From: Lentzea waywayandensis
GTDB lineage: Bacteria; Actinomycetota; Actinomycetes; Mycobacteriales; Pseudonocardiaceae
Direction: 5' to 3'
DNA: 64,000 bases
Assembly: GCF_900115955.1 (NCBI RefSeq)
Contig: NZ_FOYL01000005.1
Span: 558,001 to 622,000 of the forward strand
The notes under the pieces were generated by a model. It saw nothing but the letters and a program-made list of their open reading frames with translations. It was not told where the DNA came from and made no database searches. Position numbers and translations under genes: made by a program. Positions 7,327 to 16,352 of the stretch are shown piece by piece; positions within the stretch are counted from its first letter, which is position 1; each line of letters starts with the position of its first letter.

Positions 7327-9106
7327 CGAGCAGTTCGTCGTGCGTGCCCTGTTCGACGATGCGCCCGGCCTCCATCACCAGGATCAGGTCGGCGTCGCGG
7401 ATGGTGGACAGCCGGTGGGCGATGACGAACGACGTGCGTGACGAGCGCAGTGCTGCCATGGCGTGCTGCACCAACGACTCCGTGCGGGTGTCGACCGAGC
7501 TGGTCGCCTCGTCGAGGATCAGCAGCGTCGGGTCGGACAGGAACGCACGCGCGATGGTGAGCAGCTGCTTTTCGCCTGCCGAGACGTTCGAGCCCTCCTC
7601 GTCGATCACGGTGTCGTAGCCGTCGGGCAGGCAGCGCACGAAACGGTCCACATAGGTCGCTTCGGCCGCAGCGAGGATCTCCTCCTCTGTAGCGCCCGGT
7701 TTGCCGTACGCGATGTTGTCGCGGATCGTGCCGCCGAACAGCCATGTCTCCTGCAGCACCATGCTTGCCTGTGCGCGCAGGTCCGCGCGGCGCAGCGAGG
7801 TGATGTCGACATCGTCGAGAGTGATGCGGCCGCCGCTGAGTTCGTAGAACCGCATGATGAGGTTCACCAGCGTCGTCTTGCCCGCGCCGGTCGGGCCGAC
7901 GATGGCGATCATCTGGCCGGGTTCCGCTACCAGCGAGAGGTTCTCGATCAACGGCTTGTCCGGGTCGTAGGAGAACGACACGTCCTGGAACTCGACCTTG
8001 CCGCAGCGCCACGGCGGCGGAACGGCGTCCGCTGCGTCGGGGCGTTGTTCCGGTGCGTCGAGCAGTTCGAACACCCGCTCCGCCGACGCCACGCCGGACT
8101 GGAGCAGGTTCGACAGCGAGGCGGCCTGGGTGAGCGGCTGGGTGAACTGGCGCGAGTACTGGATGAACGCCGTCACCTCGCCCAATGTCATGCTGCCGGA
8201 GGTGATGCGCAGGCCGCCGATCACCGCGATGGCGACGTAGCTGAGGTTCGACAGGAACATCATCGACGGCATGATCAGGCCGGACACGAACTGCGCGCCG
8301 GCCGCCGCCTCGTACAGCTCGTCGTTGCGGCGGCGGAACTCCGCCTCCGACTCCTGCTGCCTGCCGAACGCCGTCACCAGCTGGTGGCCGCTGAACGCCT
8401 CCTCGATGTGCGCGTTCAGCCGGCCGGTGTGCTTCCACTGCGCCACGAACTGCTTCTGCGCGCGCTTGCCGATCGCGCCGGTCAGGGCGACCGAGATCGG
8501 GATGACCAGCATCATCACCACCGCGAGCAGCGGCGAGATCACGAACATCATCACGGTCACGCCGATGATGCTCAGAACGGCCGTCAGCAGCTGGCTCATG
8601 GTCTGCTGCAACGTCGTCGAGATGTTGTCGATGTCGTTGGTGACGCGGGAGAGCAGCTCACCGCGCGGCTGGCCGTCGAAGTACTTGAGCGGCAACCGGT
8701 GCAGCTTCGCCTCAACGCTCTCGCGCAGCCGGTAGACCACGCGCTGCACCACCGTGTTCAGCAGCCGCCCCTGAAACCAGCCGAACAGCGAGGCCAGCAC
8801 GTACAGGCCCAGCGCGAAGGAGAGCACGCCAGCCAGTGAACCGAACGCGATCCCGTCCCCGATGAGGCCGTCGAAGATGATGTCGGTGGCGTCGCCGAGG
8901 ATCTTCGGGCCCAGGACGGTGAACGCGATGCCGAGCACGCCCAGTCCGACGACGGCGGCGAAGGTGACGCGTTCGGGTTTCATCAGGCCGGCCAGACGCC
9001 GGGCCGACGTGCGGAAGTCCGCCGCCTTGCTGACCGGCGCCTGCATGGCGAACCGGCCGGCGGGGCCGCCCAGCGGCCGCGGCTGCTCACGAGTGGTGGT
9101 GGTCAT
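7271..9106 (-). CDS. ABC exporter subunit (heterodimer partner, degenerate signature)
   Basis: 611 residues: N-terminal cytosolic stretch, six-helix transmembrane domain (about residues 40-330), then an ATPase domain with Walker A GPTGAGKTT, Walker B LLILDEATSSVD and H-loop IAHRLS. The signature motif is VSAGEKQ instead of LSGGQ. The upstream gene, overlapped by 4 bp (ATGA), encodes the partner whose Walker B Glu is Asp. Together they fit a heterodimeric exporter with one catalytic and one degenerate ATP site. The catalytic Glu here should power transport. Substrate unknown; lipids or drugs are usual for the class. Confidence 0.92.
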   Translation of the reverse strand: MTTTTREQPRPLGGPAGRFAMQAPVSKAADFRTSARRLAGLMKPERVTFAAVVGLGVLGIAFTVLGPKILGDATDIIFDGLIGDGIAFGSLAGVLSFALGLYVLASLFGWFQGRLLNTVVQRVVYRLRESVEAKLHRLPLKYFDGQPRGELLSRVTNDIDNISTTLQQTMSQLLTAVLSIIGVTVMMFVISPLLAVVMMLVIPISVALTGAIGKRAQKQFVAQWKHTGRLNAHIEEAFSGHQLVTAFGRQQESEAEFRRRNDELYEAAAGAQFVSGLIMPSMMFLSNLSYVAIAVIGGLRITSGSMTLGEVTAFIQYSRQFTQPLTQAASLSNLLQSGVASAERVFELLDAPEQRPDAADAVPPPWRCGKVEFQDVSFSYDPDKPLIENLSLVAEPGQMIAIVGPTGAGKTTLVNLIMRFYELSGGRITLDDVDITSLRRADLRAQASMVLQETWLFGGTIRDNIAYGKPGATEEEILAAAEATYVDRFVRCLPDGYDTVIDEEGSNVSAGEKQLLTIARAFLSDPTLLILDEATSSVDTRTESLVQHAMAALRSSRTSFVIAHRLSTIRDADLILVMEAGRIVEQGTHDELLARQGAYHRLYSAQFAAAV

Positions 9107-10872
9107 GACGCCTCCTCCGGCGTGAGCTGGGAGTGGACGATCTCCAGGTAGGTGGGGCAGTTGTCCATCAGTTCGCGGTGCGTGCCCCTGCCGACGATCT
9201 CGCCGTTCTCCAGCACGAGGATCTGGTCGGCTTGAGCCACGGTGGAGACCCGCTGCGCCACGACGATCACGGCTGCGTCGCGCGTGTACGGCCGCAGTGC
9301 CGCGCGCAACGCCGCGTCGGTGGCGAGGTCGAGCGCGGAGAACGAGTCGTCGAACAGGTACACGTCAGGCCTGCGCACCAGTGCCCGCGCGATGGAGAGC
9401 CGTTGCCGCTGGCCGCCGGACAAGTTGGTGCCGCCCTGCGAGATCACCGCGTCGAGCCCGCCCATCGCGGTGACGAAGTCGCGCGACTGCGCGATGTCCA
9501 GCGCCGTCCACATCTGCTCGTCGGTGGCGTCAGGTGCGCCGTGCTGAAGGTTCGACCGCACGGTTCCGGTGAACAGGTACGACACCTGCGGCACGAGCCC
9601 GATCCTCGATCGCAACGCCTCGGGGTCCTGCGCCCGCACGTCGACGCCGCCGACCCGCACCTCCCCCGCCGTCACGTCGATCAGCCGCGGGATCAGGCTC
9701 ATCAACGTGGTCTTGCCGGAGCCGGTGCTGCCGATGATCGCGGTGGTCTGCCCGGCGCCTACGCTGAACGACGTGCTCCTGAGCACCGGCGCGTCGGCAC
9801 CGGGGTACCGGAACTCCGCGCTGTGAAAGGAAACCTCTCCACGTCCAACAGAGGCGGCCACCGACTCCGAAGGAGCGTGCACCGACGGTTCGGTCTCGAT
9901 GACCTCCATGATCCGCCCCGCACTGACGGAGGCACGCGGCACCATCGTCGAGATGAACGACGCCATCATCACCGACATCAGGATCTGCAGGAGGTAGGCG
10001 AGGAACGCGGTGAGCGCGCCGACCCGCATCTCCCCGTCCGCCACGCGCTGCGCCCCGAACCACAAGACCGCGACGCTGGAGACGTTGAAGATCAGCATGA
10101 CCGTCGGGAAGATCATCGCCTGTAGCCGGCCTGCCCTCAGCGCGACGTCGGTGAGCTGCGCGTTGGCGTCGGCGAACCGTTCGGTCTCCGCCTTCTCCCG
10201 CACGAACGCCCGCACCACGCGCACGCCGGTGAGCTGTTCGCGCAGCACCCGGTTCACGTGGTCGATGCGCTCCTGCTGACGCCGGAACAACGGCACCATC
10301 CGCACGGTGATCATGGCGACCGCGATCGCCAGCACCGGCACGCACACCAGCAGCAACCACGACAGCCCGACGTCCTCGCGCAAAGCCATCACCACACCGG
10401 CCACGGACATGATCGGCGCCGCGACGAACATCGTCGTCAGCATCACCACCAGCACCTGGACCTGCTGCACGTCGTTGGTCGTGCGGGTGATCAGCGACGG
10501 CGCCCCGAACCGCGCGACCTCCTGCGCGGAGAACGAGCCGACCCGGTGGAACACCCCAGAGCGCACGTCCCGCCCGAACGCCATCGCGGCGCGCGTGCCG
10601 TACCGGACGGCCACGATCGAACAGGCGATCTGGAGCAGCGAGACGACGAGCATCCAGACGCCCTGATCCACGATGTACGAGGTGTCACCGCGCGCGACGC
10701 CGTTGTCGATGATGTCGGCGTTGAGACTCGGCAGGTACAGCGAGGCGATCGTGCCGACGAGCTGCAACGCGACGACGATGGTCAACTCCCTGCGATACGG
10801 CCGCAGGTAGGTCGTCAGCAGGCGGGTGAGCACTCGGTCCCCGCCTGGCGGCGAGGCTGTCTGGGTGGACAA
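9103..10872 (-). CDS. ABC exporter subunit (heterodimer partner, Walker B Asp)
   Basis: 589 residues, transmembrane domain followed by an ATPase domain with Walker A GSTGSGKTT, intact signature LSGGQRQR and Walker B VYLFDDSFSALD. Asp replaces the catalytic Glu, the classic mark of the degenerate site in heterodimeric exporters. TTG at 10872 is chosen because AGGAG lies 6 nt upstream; the frame runs open to 11001 through the preceding terminator, which cannot be coding. First gene of a two-gene operon. Confidence 0.92.
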   Translation of the reverse strand: MSTQTASPPGGDRVLTRLLTTYLRPYRRELTIVVALQLVGTIASLYLPSLNADIIDNGVARGDTSYIVDQGVWMLVVSLLQIACSIVAVRYGTRAAMAFGRDVRSGVFHRVGSFSAQEVARFGAPSLITRTTNDVQQVQVLVVMLTTMFVAAPIMSVAGVVMALREDVGLSWLLLVCVPVLAIAVAMITVRMVPLFRRQQERIDHVNRVLREQLTGVRVVRAFVREKAETERFADANAQLTDVALRAGRLQAMIFPTVMLIFNVSSVAVLWFGAQRVADGEMRVGALTAFLAYLLQILMSVMMASFISTMVPRASVSAGRIMEVIETEPSVHAPSESVAASVGRGEVSFHSAEFRYPGADAPVLRSTSFSVGAGQTTAIIGSTGSGKTTLMSLIPRLIDVTAGEVRVGGVDVRAQDPEALRSRIGLVPQVSYLFTGTVRSNLQHGAPDATDEQMWTALDIAQSRDFVTAMGGLDAVISQGGTNLSGGQRQRLSIARALVRRPDVYLFDDSFSALDLATDAALRAALRPYTRDAAVIVVAQRVSTVAQADQILVLENGEIVGRGTHRELMDNCPTYLEIVHSQLTPEEAS

Positions 10873-10902
10873 GCAAGGCTCCTGTAGGTCGAGAGGTGCA
10901 CG

Positions 10903-10938
10903 AAAAAACCACCGTCCAGGCCGAAGCCTGAACGGTGG
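10903..10938 (-). terminator. intrinsic terminator after lectin gene
   Basis: On the minus strand a 13-bp stem (10938-10926 with 10921-10909, one G-T pair) is closed by a TTCG tetraloop and followed by six T (10908-10903). This is a textbook intrinsic terminator for the gene at 10964-11869. Confidence 0.92.
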
Positions 10939-10963
10939 CAGGTAAAGCCGCAGAGTGAATTCG

Positions 10964-11869
10964 CTACTTCCTGGCCGCCGCCTTGAAGGTCCACTGGGCA
11001 ACGGAACCGGAACAGGACGCCGCCGTCACCTTGCCGGACGCATCTCGGTAGCACTTGGTGTTGTACTGCATGTCCGAAATCGTCTTGTTCGGGTTGATCG
11101 ACCACTGCTGAGCCGGTCCGCCGTCGCACTTCTTCAGCAGCACCTTGCCCGAGGACAGCGTGGTGCACTGCTGGGGCGAGCCCTGCTCCATGAACGCGCC
11201 GTGGAACTTGAACTGCTGGTTCGCGGCGCCAGTGCAGGTGGCCGTGGTCAGCTGCGAGCCGGACGCGCCGCCCTGAAGGCACTTGCCGGTCGAGACGTTC
11301 TTGTACTCGCCGTTGGTGGTCTTGGGCTTCGCGCCGCCGTAGCACTCGCCGGTCGAGGTGTTGAAGATCGGCGTCGGGTCCACCTGGAGGTTCGACGGTG
11401 GGTTGAGGATGGTCTCCTCCATCACCGGCTTGCCGTCGTCGTGGTAGTTCGTCAGCGCGTCCTCGCAGTCGATCGCGTTCATGGCGTTGCCGCCCTTGCC
11501 GCCGACCCACGCGTCGAAGTGCCACAGCTTCGGGCCGCCGTTGGGGCCGTTGCCGTTCCAGTCCTGCTCACAGGAGGAACAGGAGTCCTCCATGATGAAG
11601 TACTTCTTGACCCGCGGGAAATAGATCTTCGTTCCCGGCCTGGCCTCTTTGCTGGACGTCGCGAACGTGATCGGGTCCGACCACGTGCCCTTTCCGCCGG
11701 CCGAGTCGTGGATCTGCGGATAGGCGATGTCACCACCGGGCGGCGTGTTGTCGTACCAGCCGTAGAAGGTCCAGAAGACCTGTTGGGGTGCCGCGTTCGC
11801 CGGTGTCGAAACGACCAAACCGGACATCGCAAGCACAATGCCTGCCGCCAAAGACAGGACGCGTTTCAT
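10964..11869 (-). CDS. secreted expansin-like protein with ricin-type lectin domain
   Basis: 301 residues with a Sec signal peptide (MKRVLSLAAGIVLAMSGLVV, cleavage after NAAP region near residue 27). Residues ~30-165 resemble secreted double-psi beta-barrel (expansin/RlpA-like) proteins: DPITFAT, KKYFIMEDSCSSCEQDW and HFDAWVGG. Residues ~170-301 form a ricin-type beta-trefoil with QQF and QQW repeats and paired cysteines. It likely binds plant or fungal cell-wall polysaccharide outside the cell. Monocistronic, ended by a strong terminator. The barrel assignment rests on motif memory, not alignment. Confidence 0.8.
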   Translation of the reverse strand: MKRVLSLAAGIVLAMSGLVVSTPANAAPQQVFWTFYGWYDNTPPGGDIAYPQIHDSAGGKGTWSDPITFATSSKEARPGTKIYFPRVKKYFIMEDSCSSCEQDWNGNGPNGGPKLWHFDAWVGGKGGNAMNAIDCEDALTNYHDDGKPVMEETILNPPSNLQVDPTPIFNTSTGECYGGAKPKTTNGEYKNVSTGKCLQGGASGSQLTTATCTGAANQQFKFHGAFMEQGSPQQCTTLSSGKVLLKKCDGGPAQQWSINPNKTISDMQYNTKCYRDASGKVTAASCSGSVAQWTFKAAARK

Positions 11870-11949
11870 GCGGGCCTCCGCAAACCGGTGGACTTAGGCG
11901 GCGTGAATGCAGAGTCCACCGGGTGCGCGGCTTTTGTAAAGAAACTTAT

Positions 11950-13158
11950 CTAACTATTTGCGGAAGCAATCCCCGCGACGGGGCCGACCACGATGATCGC
12001 CGGAGGACGAACCTCCCAGGTCTTCACGTCCGCACCCAGCGAGTCCAAAGTGGACCGGAAAACGCGCTGAGACGCAGTACTGCCTTCCTGAATGACCGCG
12101 ACGGGCGTCGAACCGGGGCGGCCTTCCATCAACGCCGTGGCGAACGCACCGGCTCGTTCGACGGCCATCATCAGCACGACGGTGCCACGAAGGCGTGCGA
12201 TCGCGGACCAGTCAACGAGAGAGCGCGGGTCGTCCGGCGCGACGTGGCCGGAGACGACGACGACCTCGTGCGCCACGCCTCGGTGCGTCACCGGCACACC
12301 GGCCAGCGCGGGCACGCCGAACGCCGACGTCACGCCCGGCACCACGGTCACGGGGATCCCGGCCTCGGCGCACGCCAGCAGTTCCTCGAAACCACGCCCG
12401 AAGACGTACGGGTCGCCGCCCTTGAGCCGGACGACGAACTTCCCCTCCTTGGCGCGGTCGATCAGCGTCTGGTTGATGAACTCCTGCGTCGCCGCACGGC
12501 CGTACGGGATCTTCGCCGCGTCCACGACCTCGACGTGCGCGGGCAGTTCCTCCAGCAGTTCGCGCGGTGCCAGCCGATCGGCCACGACCACGTCCGCGTG
12601 GGCCAGCAATCGCTTGCCCTGCACGGTGATCAGCTCGGGATCGCCGGGTCCGCCACCCACCAGCGCCACGCCCACGGGCGGAGCGGCCTGGTCCGCGATG
12701 CGCCCGTCGCGCAACGCCGCCACGAGCCCGTCCCGCACGGAAGCCGACCGGCGGTGCTCGCCACCCGCCAGCACACCGATCAACATGCCGTCGTGCGTGC
12801 CGGTCGCCGGCGTCACGGCCGTGCCCTCGACTGCGATGTCCGCGCGCACACAGAACACCCGCTGCGAGAGCGCTTCTTCGCCGATCTGCGTATTCACCTC
12901 AACGTGCGATGTGCACGCCACCACGTACCACGCGCCCTCGACGTCGCCGGCCTCGTAACGCCGCTCATGCCACGTCAGCTCGCCCGCGTCGACCATGCCC
13001 TGCACGGCGGGTGTGACGGACGGCGACACGAGCTCGACGACGGCGCCGGACGCGATCAGGCGAGGTAGACGGCGCTGCGCGACCGTGCCTCCGCCGACCA
13101 CGAGGACGCGCCGGCCCCGGAGGTCGAGGCCGGCCAGGTAGTGCTGTTCAAAGGGCAT
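11950..13158 (-). CDS. cysG: siroheme synthase-like: precorrin-2 dehydrogenase + uroporphyrinogen-III C-methyltransferase
   Basis: 402 residues. The first ~150 are a precorrin-2 dehydrogenase/ferrochelatase-like Rossmann domain (RVLVVGGGTVAQRR); an Asp in CVRAD aligns with CysG Asp104, while CysG Ser128 aligns with Ala. Residues ~160-400 are SUMT: VGGGPGDPELIT, VVADRL, RLKGGDPYVFGRG and PVTHRG. It should methylate uroporphyrinogen III twice and oxidise precorrin-2, feeding siroheme and, in part, B12. The ATG at 13158 is used; an ATG six codons upstream is possible. It may be called cobA in relatives. It is not in the B12 operon and has no riboswitch. Confidence 0.9.
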   Translation of the reverse strand: MPFEQHYLAGLDLRGRRVLVVGGGTVAQRRLPRLIASGAVVELVSPSVTPAVQGMVDAGELTWHERRYEAGDVEGAWYVVACTSHVEVNTQIGEEALSQRVFCVRADIAVEGTAVTPATGTHDGMLIGVLAGGEHRRSASVRDGLVAALRDGRIADQAAPPVGVALVGGGPGDPELITVQGKRLLAHADVVVADRLAPRELLEELPAHVEVVDAAKIPYGRAATQEFINQTLIDRAKEGKFVVRLKGGDPYVFGRGFEELLACAEAGIPVTVVPGVTSAFGVPALAGVPVTHRGVAHEVVVVSGHVAPDDPRSLVDWSAIARLRGTVVLMMAVERAGAFATALMEGRPGSTPVAVIQEGSTASQRVFRSTLDSLGADVKTWEVRPPAIIVVGPVAGIASANS

Positions 13159-13209
13159 GCGTAGAAGCATCCACACGGGACACGCCGTGTCCAGCCGAAG
13201 GGAACATGG

Positions 13210-13923
13210 TCACAGCGCCAGCAGCTCGAAAGAGGTGGCTAGACCCCCTCCGAACCGCTTCCCGACGTTCTCCGCCATCGAACGGAGGAACGTCGCCGGA
13301 TCGGCCATGTCGCCGCTCAACGCCTCCAGGTACGCCTTGTGCGCGCGTAGAGAGACCACGGAGGCATAGAAGGAGTCGGTGATGTCCACGGCGTGCGTCG
13401 CCAACGGCGAGGACGCCGCCGCCACGTACTTCACGCCTTCCCACTTCTCCAGCCCGAGCTCCGGGAATATCCACCGGTTGCCCGCGTCCCGCACCGCGTC
13501 GACGGTCGCGCGTCCGACGGCGATGTGGTCGGCCATGTTCAGCCCACCGCCGGGCCACGTCTCGCGGTGGTTGCCGGTGATCACGAACTCCGGCTTGTGG
13601 CGGCGGATGGCGGCCGCGATGTCGCGCCGCAGCGGAAGGCCGTACTCGATGGTGCCGTCCGGGTGGTCCAGGAACTCGACCTCGGTCACGCCGACGGCCA
13701 CGCATGCCGCGATCTGCTCCGCGACCCGCAACGGCCCGCAGACAGTCGGTTCCAACGAGTCGATGCCGTTCTCACCACGGCACGCGAGCAGGTACGCGAT
13801 GTTCTTGCCTTGGGCGGTCCAACGCGCGATAGCGCCCGCACCGCCGTACTCCATGTCATCGGGATGAGCGACGACGACCAGCGCGCTCGACCAGTCTTCC
13901 GGCACAGCTTCCAGATCAGCCAT
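13210..13923 (-). CDS. PIG-L family deacetylase
   Basis: 237 residues with the zinc-binding AHPDDMEYGGAG near the N-terminus, GNHRETWPGGGLNMADH providing further active-site residues, and ITDSFYASVVSLRAHKAY toward the end. PIG-L enzymes remove acetyl from N-acetylglucosamine-type substrates; relatives include MshB of mycothiol synthesis and Mca. The length and motif spacing are those of the small uncharacterised group rather than MshB (~300 aa). ATG at 13923 (MADLEAV) preferred over the open frame to 13959. Substrate unknown. Confidence 0.87.
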   Translation of the reverse strand: MADLEAVPEDWSSALVVVAHPDDMEYGGAGAIARWTAQGKNIAYLLACRGENGIDSLEPTVCGPLRVAEQIAACVAVGVTEVEFLDHPDGTIEYGLPLRRDIAAAIRRHKPEFVITGNHRETWPGGGLNMADHIAVGRATVDAVRDAGNRWIFPELGLEKWEGVKYVAAASSPLATHAVDITDSFYASVVSLRAHKAYLEALSGDMADPATFLRSMAENVGKRFGGGLATSFELLAL

Positions 13924-13974
13924 GCGTGCAGGGTGCGCGCCACGGCACGCACCCTGCAACAGACAAACGACCGC

Positions 13975-14751
13975 TTAGAGCTGAGCAGTGATCACCGAGT
14001 AGTACGGGGCGATCCGGCCGTACACGCCGGGGTAGCCGGCACCGGCGCAACCGCGGCCCCACGAGGTGTCACCGATGAGCTTGCCGCCGAACACCAGCGG
14101 GCCACCGGAGTCGCCCTGGCAGGTGTCGACGCCGCCCTGCGGGAAGCCCGCGCACACCATGGAGGTGTTGCTGTACTGCGAGTACGCGGTCTTGCAGGTC
14201 GCGTCCGAGGTCAGCGGCACGTTGGCCTTGAGCAGGTACCGCGAGGCGGAACCGCCCGAGGACGTGGTGCCCCAGCCGAGGATCAGCGCGGAGTTGCCGG
14301 CCGTGTAGAGCGCGGTGTCGGACGGCGTGGCCAGCGGCAGGGTGGCCGAGCTGATGTTGCGGTCCAGCGTCAGCACGGCCACGTCGTAGCCGGCGGTCGC
14401 CGTGGTGTAGCTCGGGTGCACCCAGATCTTGGTCACGTTCGCGACCGTGCCCACGGTGCTCTGCTTGTCGTCACGTCCGTGCACGACGCGCGTGCTGGCA
14501 GGCGTGCGGCCCTTCACGCAGTGTGCGGCGGTGACGACCTTGTTGGCCTTCGTCAGCGTGCCTCCGCAGAACTGCGAACCGGAGGTCGAGGCCAGGTAGA
14601 CCACCCACGGATAGGTCGAGGTGCTCGCCCGCGTACCACCGACGATCATCGGCGACACGTCGCCGGCGTTGGCCGCGGGGGCGATGAAGAAGATGCTCGC
14701 GAGAGCGGACACCACGACGGACACGATCAGGCGATGCAGGGTTTTCGCCAT
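13975..14751 (-). CDS. secreted trypsin-like serine protease (S1)
   Basis: 258 residues. Signal peptide to about Ala28, a short propeptide, mature start IVGG (about residue 36). Triad: His77 (VTAAHC), Asp123 (YDVAVL), Ser215 (GDSGGP). Asp209, six residues before Ser215, fills the S1 pocket and predicts cleavage after Lys/Arg. Start chosen at ATG 14751, with GGAAGGA 8 nt upstream. One of five S1 proteases in the window. Likely activated by cleavage before IVGG, and acts outside the cell. Confidence 0.93.
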   Translation of the reverse strand: MAKTLHRLIVSVVVSALASIFFIAPAANAGDVSPMIVGGTRASTSTYPWVVYLASTSGSQFCGGTLTKANKVVTAAHCVKGRTPASTRVVHGRDDKQSTVGTVANVTKIWVHPSYTTATAGYDVAVLTLDRNISSATLPLATPSDTALYTAGNSALILGWGTTSSGGSASRYLLKANVPLTSDATCKTAYSQYSNTSMVCAGFPQGGVDTCQGDSGGPLVFGGKLIGDTSWGRGCAGAGYPGVYGRIAPYYSVITAQL

Positions 14752-14836
14752 GTTGCCAGTCCTTCCCGATGACACTGTGTGTGCAGGGTGTACAGCAGCG
14801 GCACACACAGCGTCACGGGCGGAGAATCAGCAGCAC

Positions 14837-14864
14837 AACCGCCACTTGTCTGTTTAGGGCGGTT
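14837..14864. terminator. weak hairpin between two protease genes
   Basis: AACCGCC (14837-14843) and GGCGGTT (14858-14864) form a 7-bp stem with a 14-nt loop between the metalloprotease stop and the trypsin-like gene start. No U-run, long loop: weak. Confidence 0.35.
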
Positions 14865-14875
14865 TGACTTTTGAC

Positions 14876-16249
14876 TTAGTTCTTTTCGATTCCTCGTGCG
14901 TCGAACGCAGATCGGATGAATGCTGCATCCGTGTCACCGTAAAGTTTCCTGGCGGTCTCCACGGTCACCGTGGCGGCCTGCGCGAAGGAGGTCGAGGGCG
15001 AGTAGGAGAACTGCGCCTCCAGCACGATCTTCGCCGCCTTGTCCCGGCCGAACCGGGTGTAGATGTCCCACAGCGCCCGCGACCAGATCTGGCCGTCGAA
15101 GTGCACCTCGTTCTGCCGCTGGCTCACCGTGATGCTGGTGTCGGTGCGGCGCAGGCAGTGCGGCGTCTCGGTCGTGTACGCCGTGGCGTCCCAGTCCATG
15201 ATGCACGCCAACGGGACCTTGGCCGTGTCCTGTGCGTCGCGGGAGGACATGATCAACGCCCACCAGTCGCCGAAGCCCTCACCGATCGAGCCGCCGTCGA
15301 GGGACGAGCCGAAGCCCGGCACCTGGGCGTCCTGGATCGCGTGGCCGAGCTCGTGCCACACCACCTCGACGTCCTCGGCGTCGTCCACGCCGCCCGTGCC
15401 GAAGGTGATCTGGTCCTTCGACGGGTCGTAGAACGAGTTGTCCTCGGTCAGGCCGAGCGTCGTGATCTTCTGCGCCTCGTTGTTGATGTTCTTGAAACCG
15501 AGGCTCTGGATGTACTTCTGCGCCTCCGTCACGCCCCAGTAGGCGTTGACCTGCTCGAAGAGGTCGTTGTTCCGCGTGTACTCGAACTTGTTGCTCTTGT
15601 TGTACGCGAGCTTGCTCTTGGCGCCGGTCAGCGTCGCGTAGCTGCCCTTGAGGTAGCCGGAACCGTCCAGATCGGACAGCGTGACCGTCTTGTACGCGGC
15701 GGCGGGCACTGCCGAGTCGGCGTCGTTGGCGTCCTTGAGGTCCTGGTTCTGCTGCGACGACACGGGGTTCGGGCTGAACACCTTGCCGGTGCCGTTCGCG
15801 TGCTTGACCAGGCTCTCGGTCTTCACGACGGCGCCGGACTCCGCGTGCACCAGCGTGCGCTCGGATCCCTTGCCGTTGTCGGAGATCACCTCGTAGACGA
15901 GGCCGGTGCCGGGCAGCACCTTGAGGTTCGCGCCCTCGGGAGCACTCACCTTGGTCTTGGCGTCCTCGGCGGTGACGGCGGGCGTGACGTCGACCGCGCC
16001 GACCGCGATCCTGCCGTCGTCCACGGTCTTCACGCCGGTCGACTTGTCGACGTGCTCGACGTAGTAGGCGCCCAGCACCGGTTTTCCGTCGAACGTCTGC
16101 TCGTACCAGGTGTGCGTGGCGGTCAGGGAGTCGCGGACGGTCAGCAGCCGCAAGCCTTCCTTGGGCGCGGCGGCCTGGGCGGTGATCGTCAGCAGGGACA
16201 GCGCGACGCCGGCGGTGCAGGCGACGGCGACGAGACGACGGGCTCTCAT
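14876..16249 (-). CDS. secreted zinc metalloprotease with FTP propeptide (M4/M36-like)
   Basis: 457 residues. Signal peptide (MRARRLVAVACTAGVALSLL), then an FTP-type inhibitory propeptide containing WYEQTFDGKPVLGAYYVEH. The catalytic domain carries VVWHELGHAIQ (HExxH) and, 20-odd residues on, GEGFGDWWAL supplying the third zinc ligand, the gluzincin arrangement of thermolysin/fungalysin enzymes. It should be exported as an inactive proenzyme. GGAGA lies ~6 nt before the ATG. Neighbouring trypsin-like protease on the same strand may process it or be co-secreted. Confidence 0.9.
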   Translation of the reverse strand: MRARRLVAVACTAGVALSLLTITAQAAAPKEGLRLLTVRDSLTATHTWYEQTFDGKPVLGAYYVEHVDKSTGVKTVDDGRIAVGAVDVTPAVTAEDAKTKVSAPEGANLKVLPGTGLVYEVISDNGKGSERTLVHAESGAVVKTESLVKHANGTGKVFSPNPVSSQQNQDLKDANDADSAVPAAAYKTVTLSDLDGSGYLKGSYATLTGAKSKLAYNKSNKFEYTRNNDLFEQVNAYWGVTEAQKYIQSLGFKNINNEAQKITTLGLTEDNSFYDPSKDQITFGTGGVDDAEDVEVVWHELGHAIQDAQVPGFGSSLDGGSIGEGFGDWWALIMSSRDAQDTAKVPLACIMDWDATAYTTETPHCLRRTDTSITVSQRQNEVHFDGQIWSRALWDIYTRFGRDKAAKIVLEAQFSYSPSTSFAQAATVTVETARKLYGDTDAAFIRSAFDARGIEKN

Positions 16250-16352
16250 GCCGGTCTCCAGTGCTTTCGGGCCCGGTGCAGGGGTGGGCCGTGTGCATGG
16301 CGACGCTAATCAAGAAAACTTCGGCAGAGACCCTACGAAAGAAGGAAAAACA

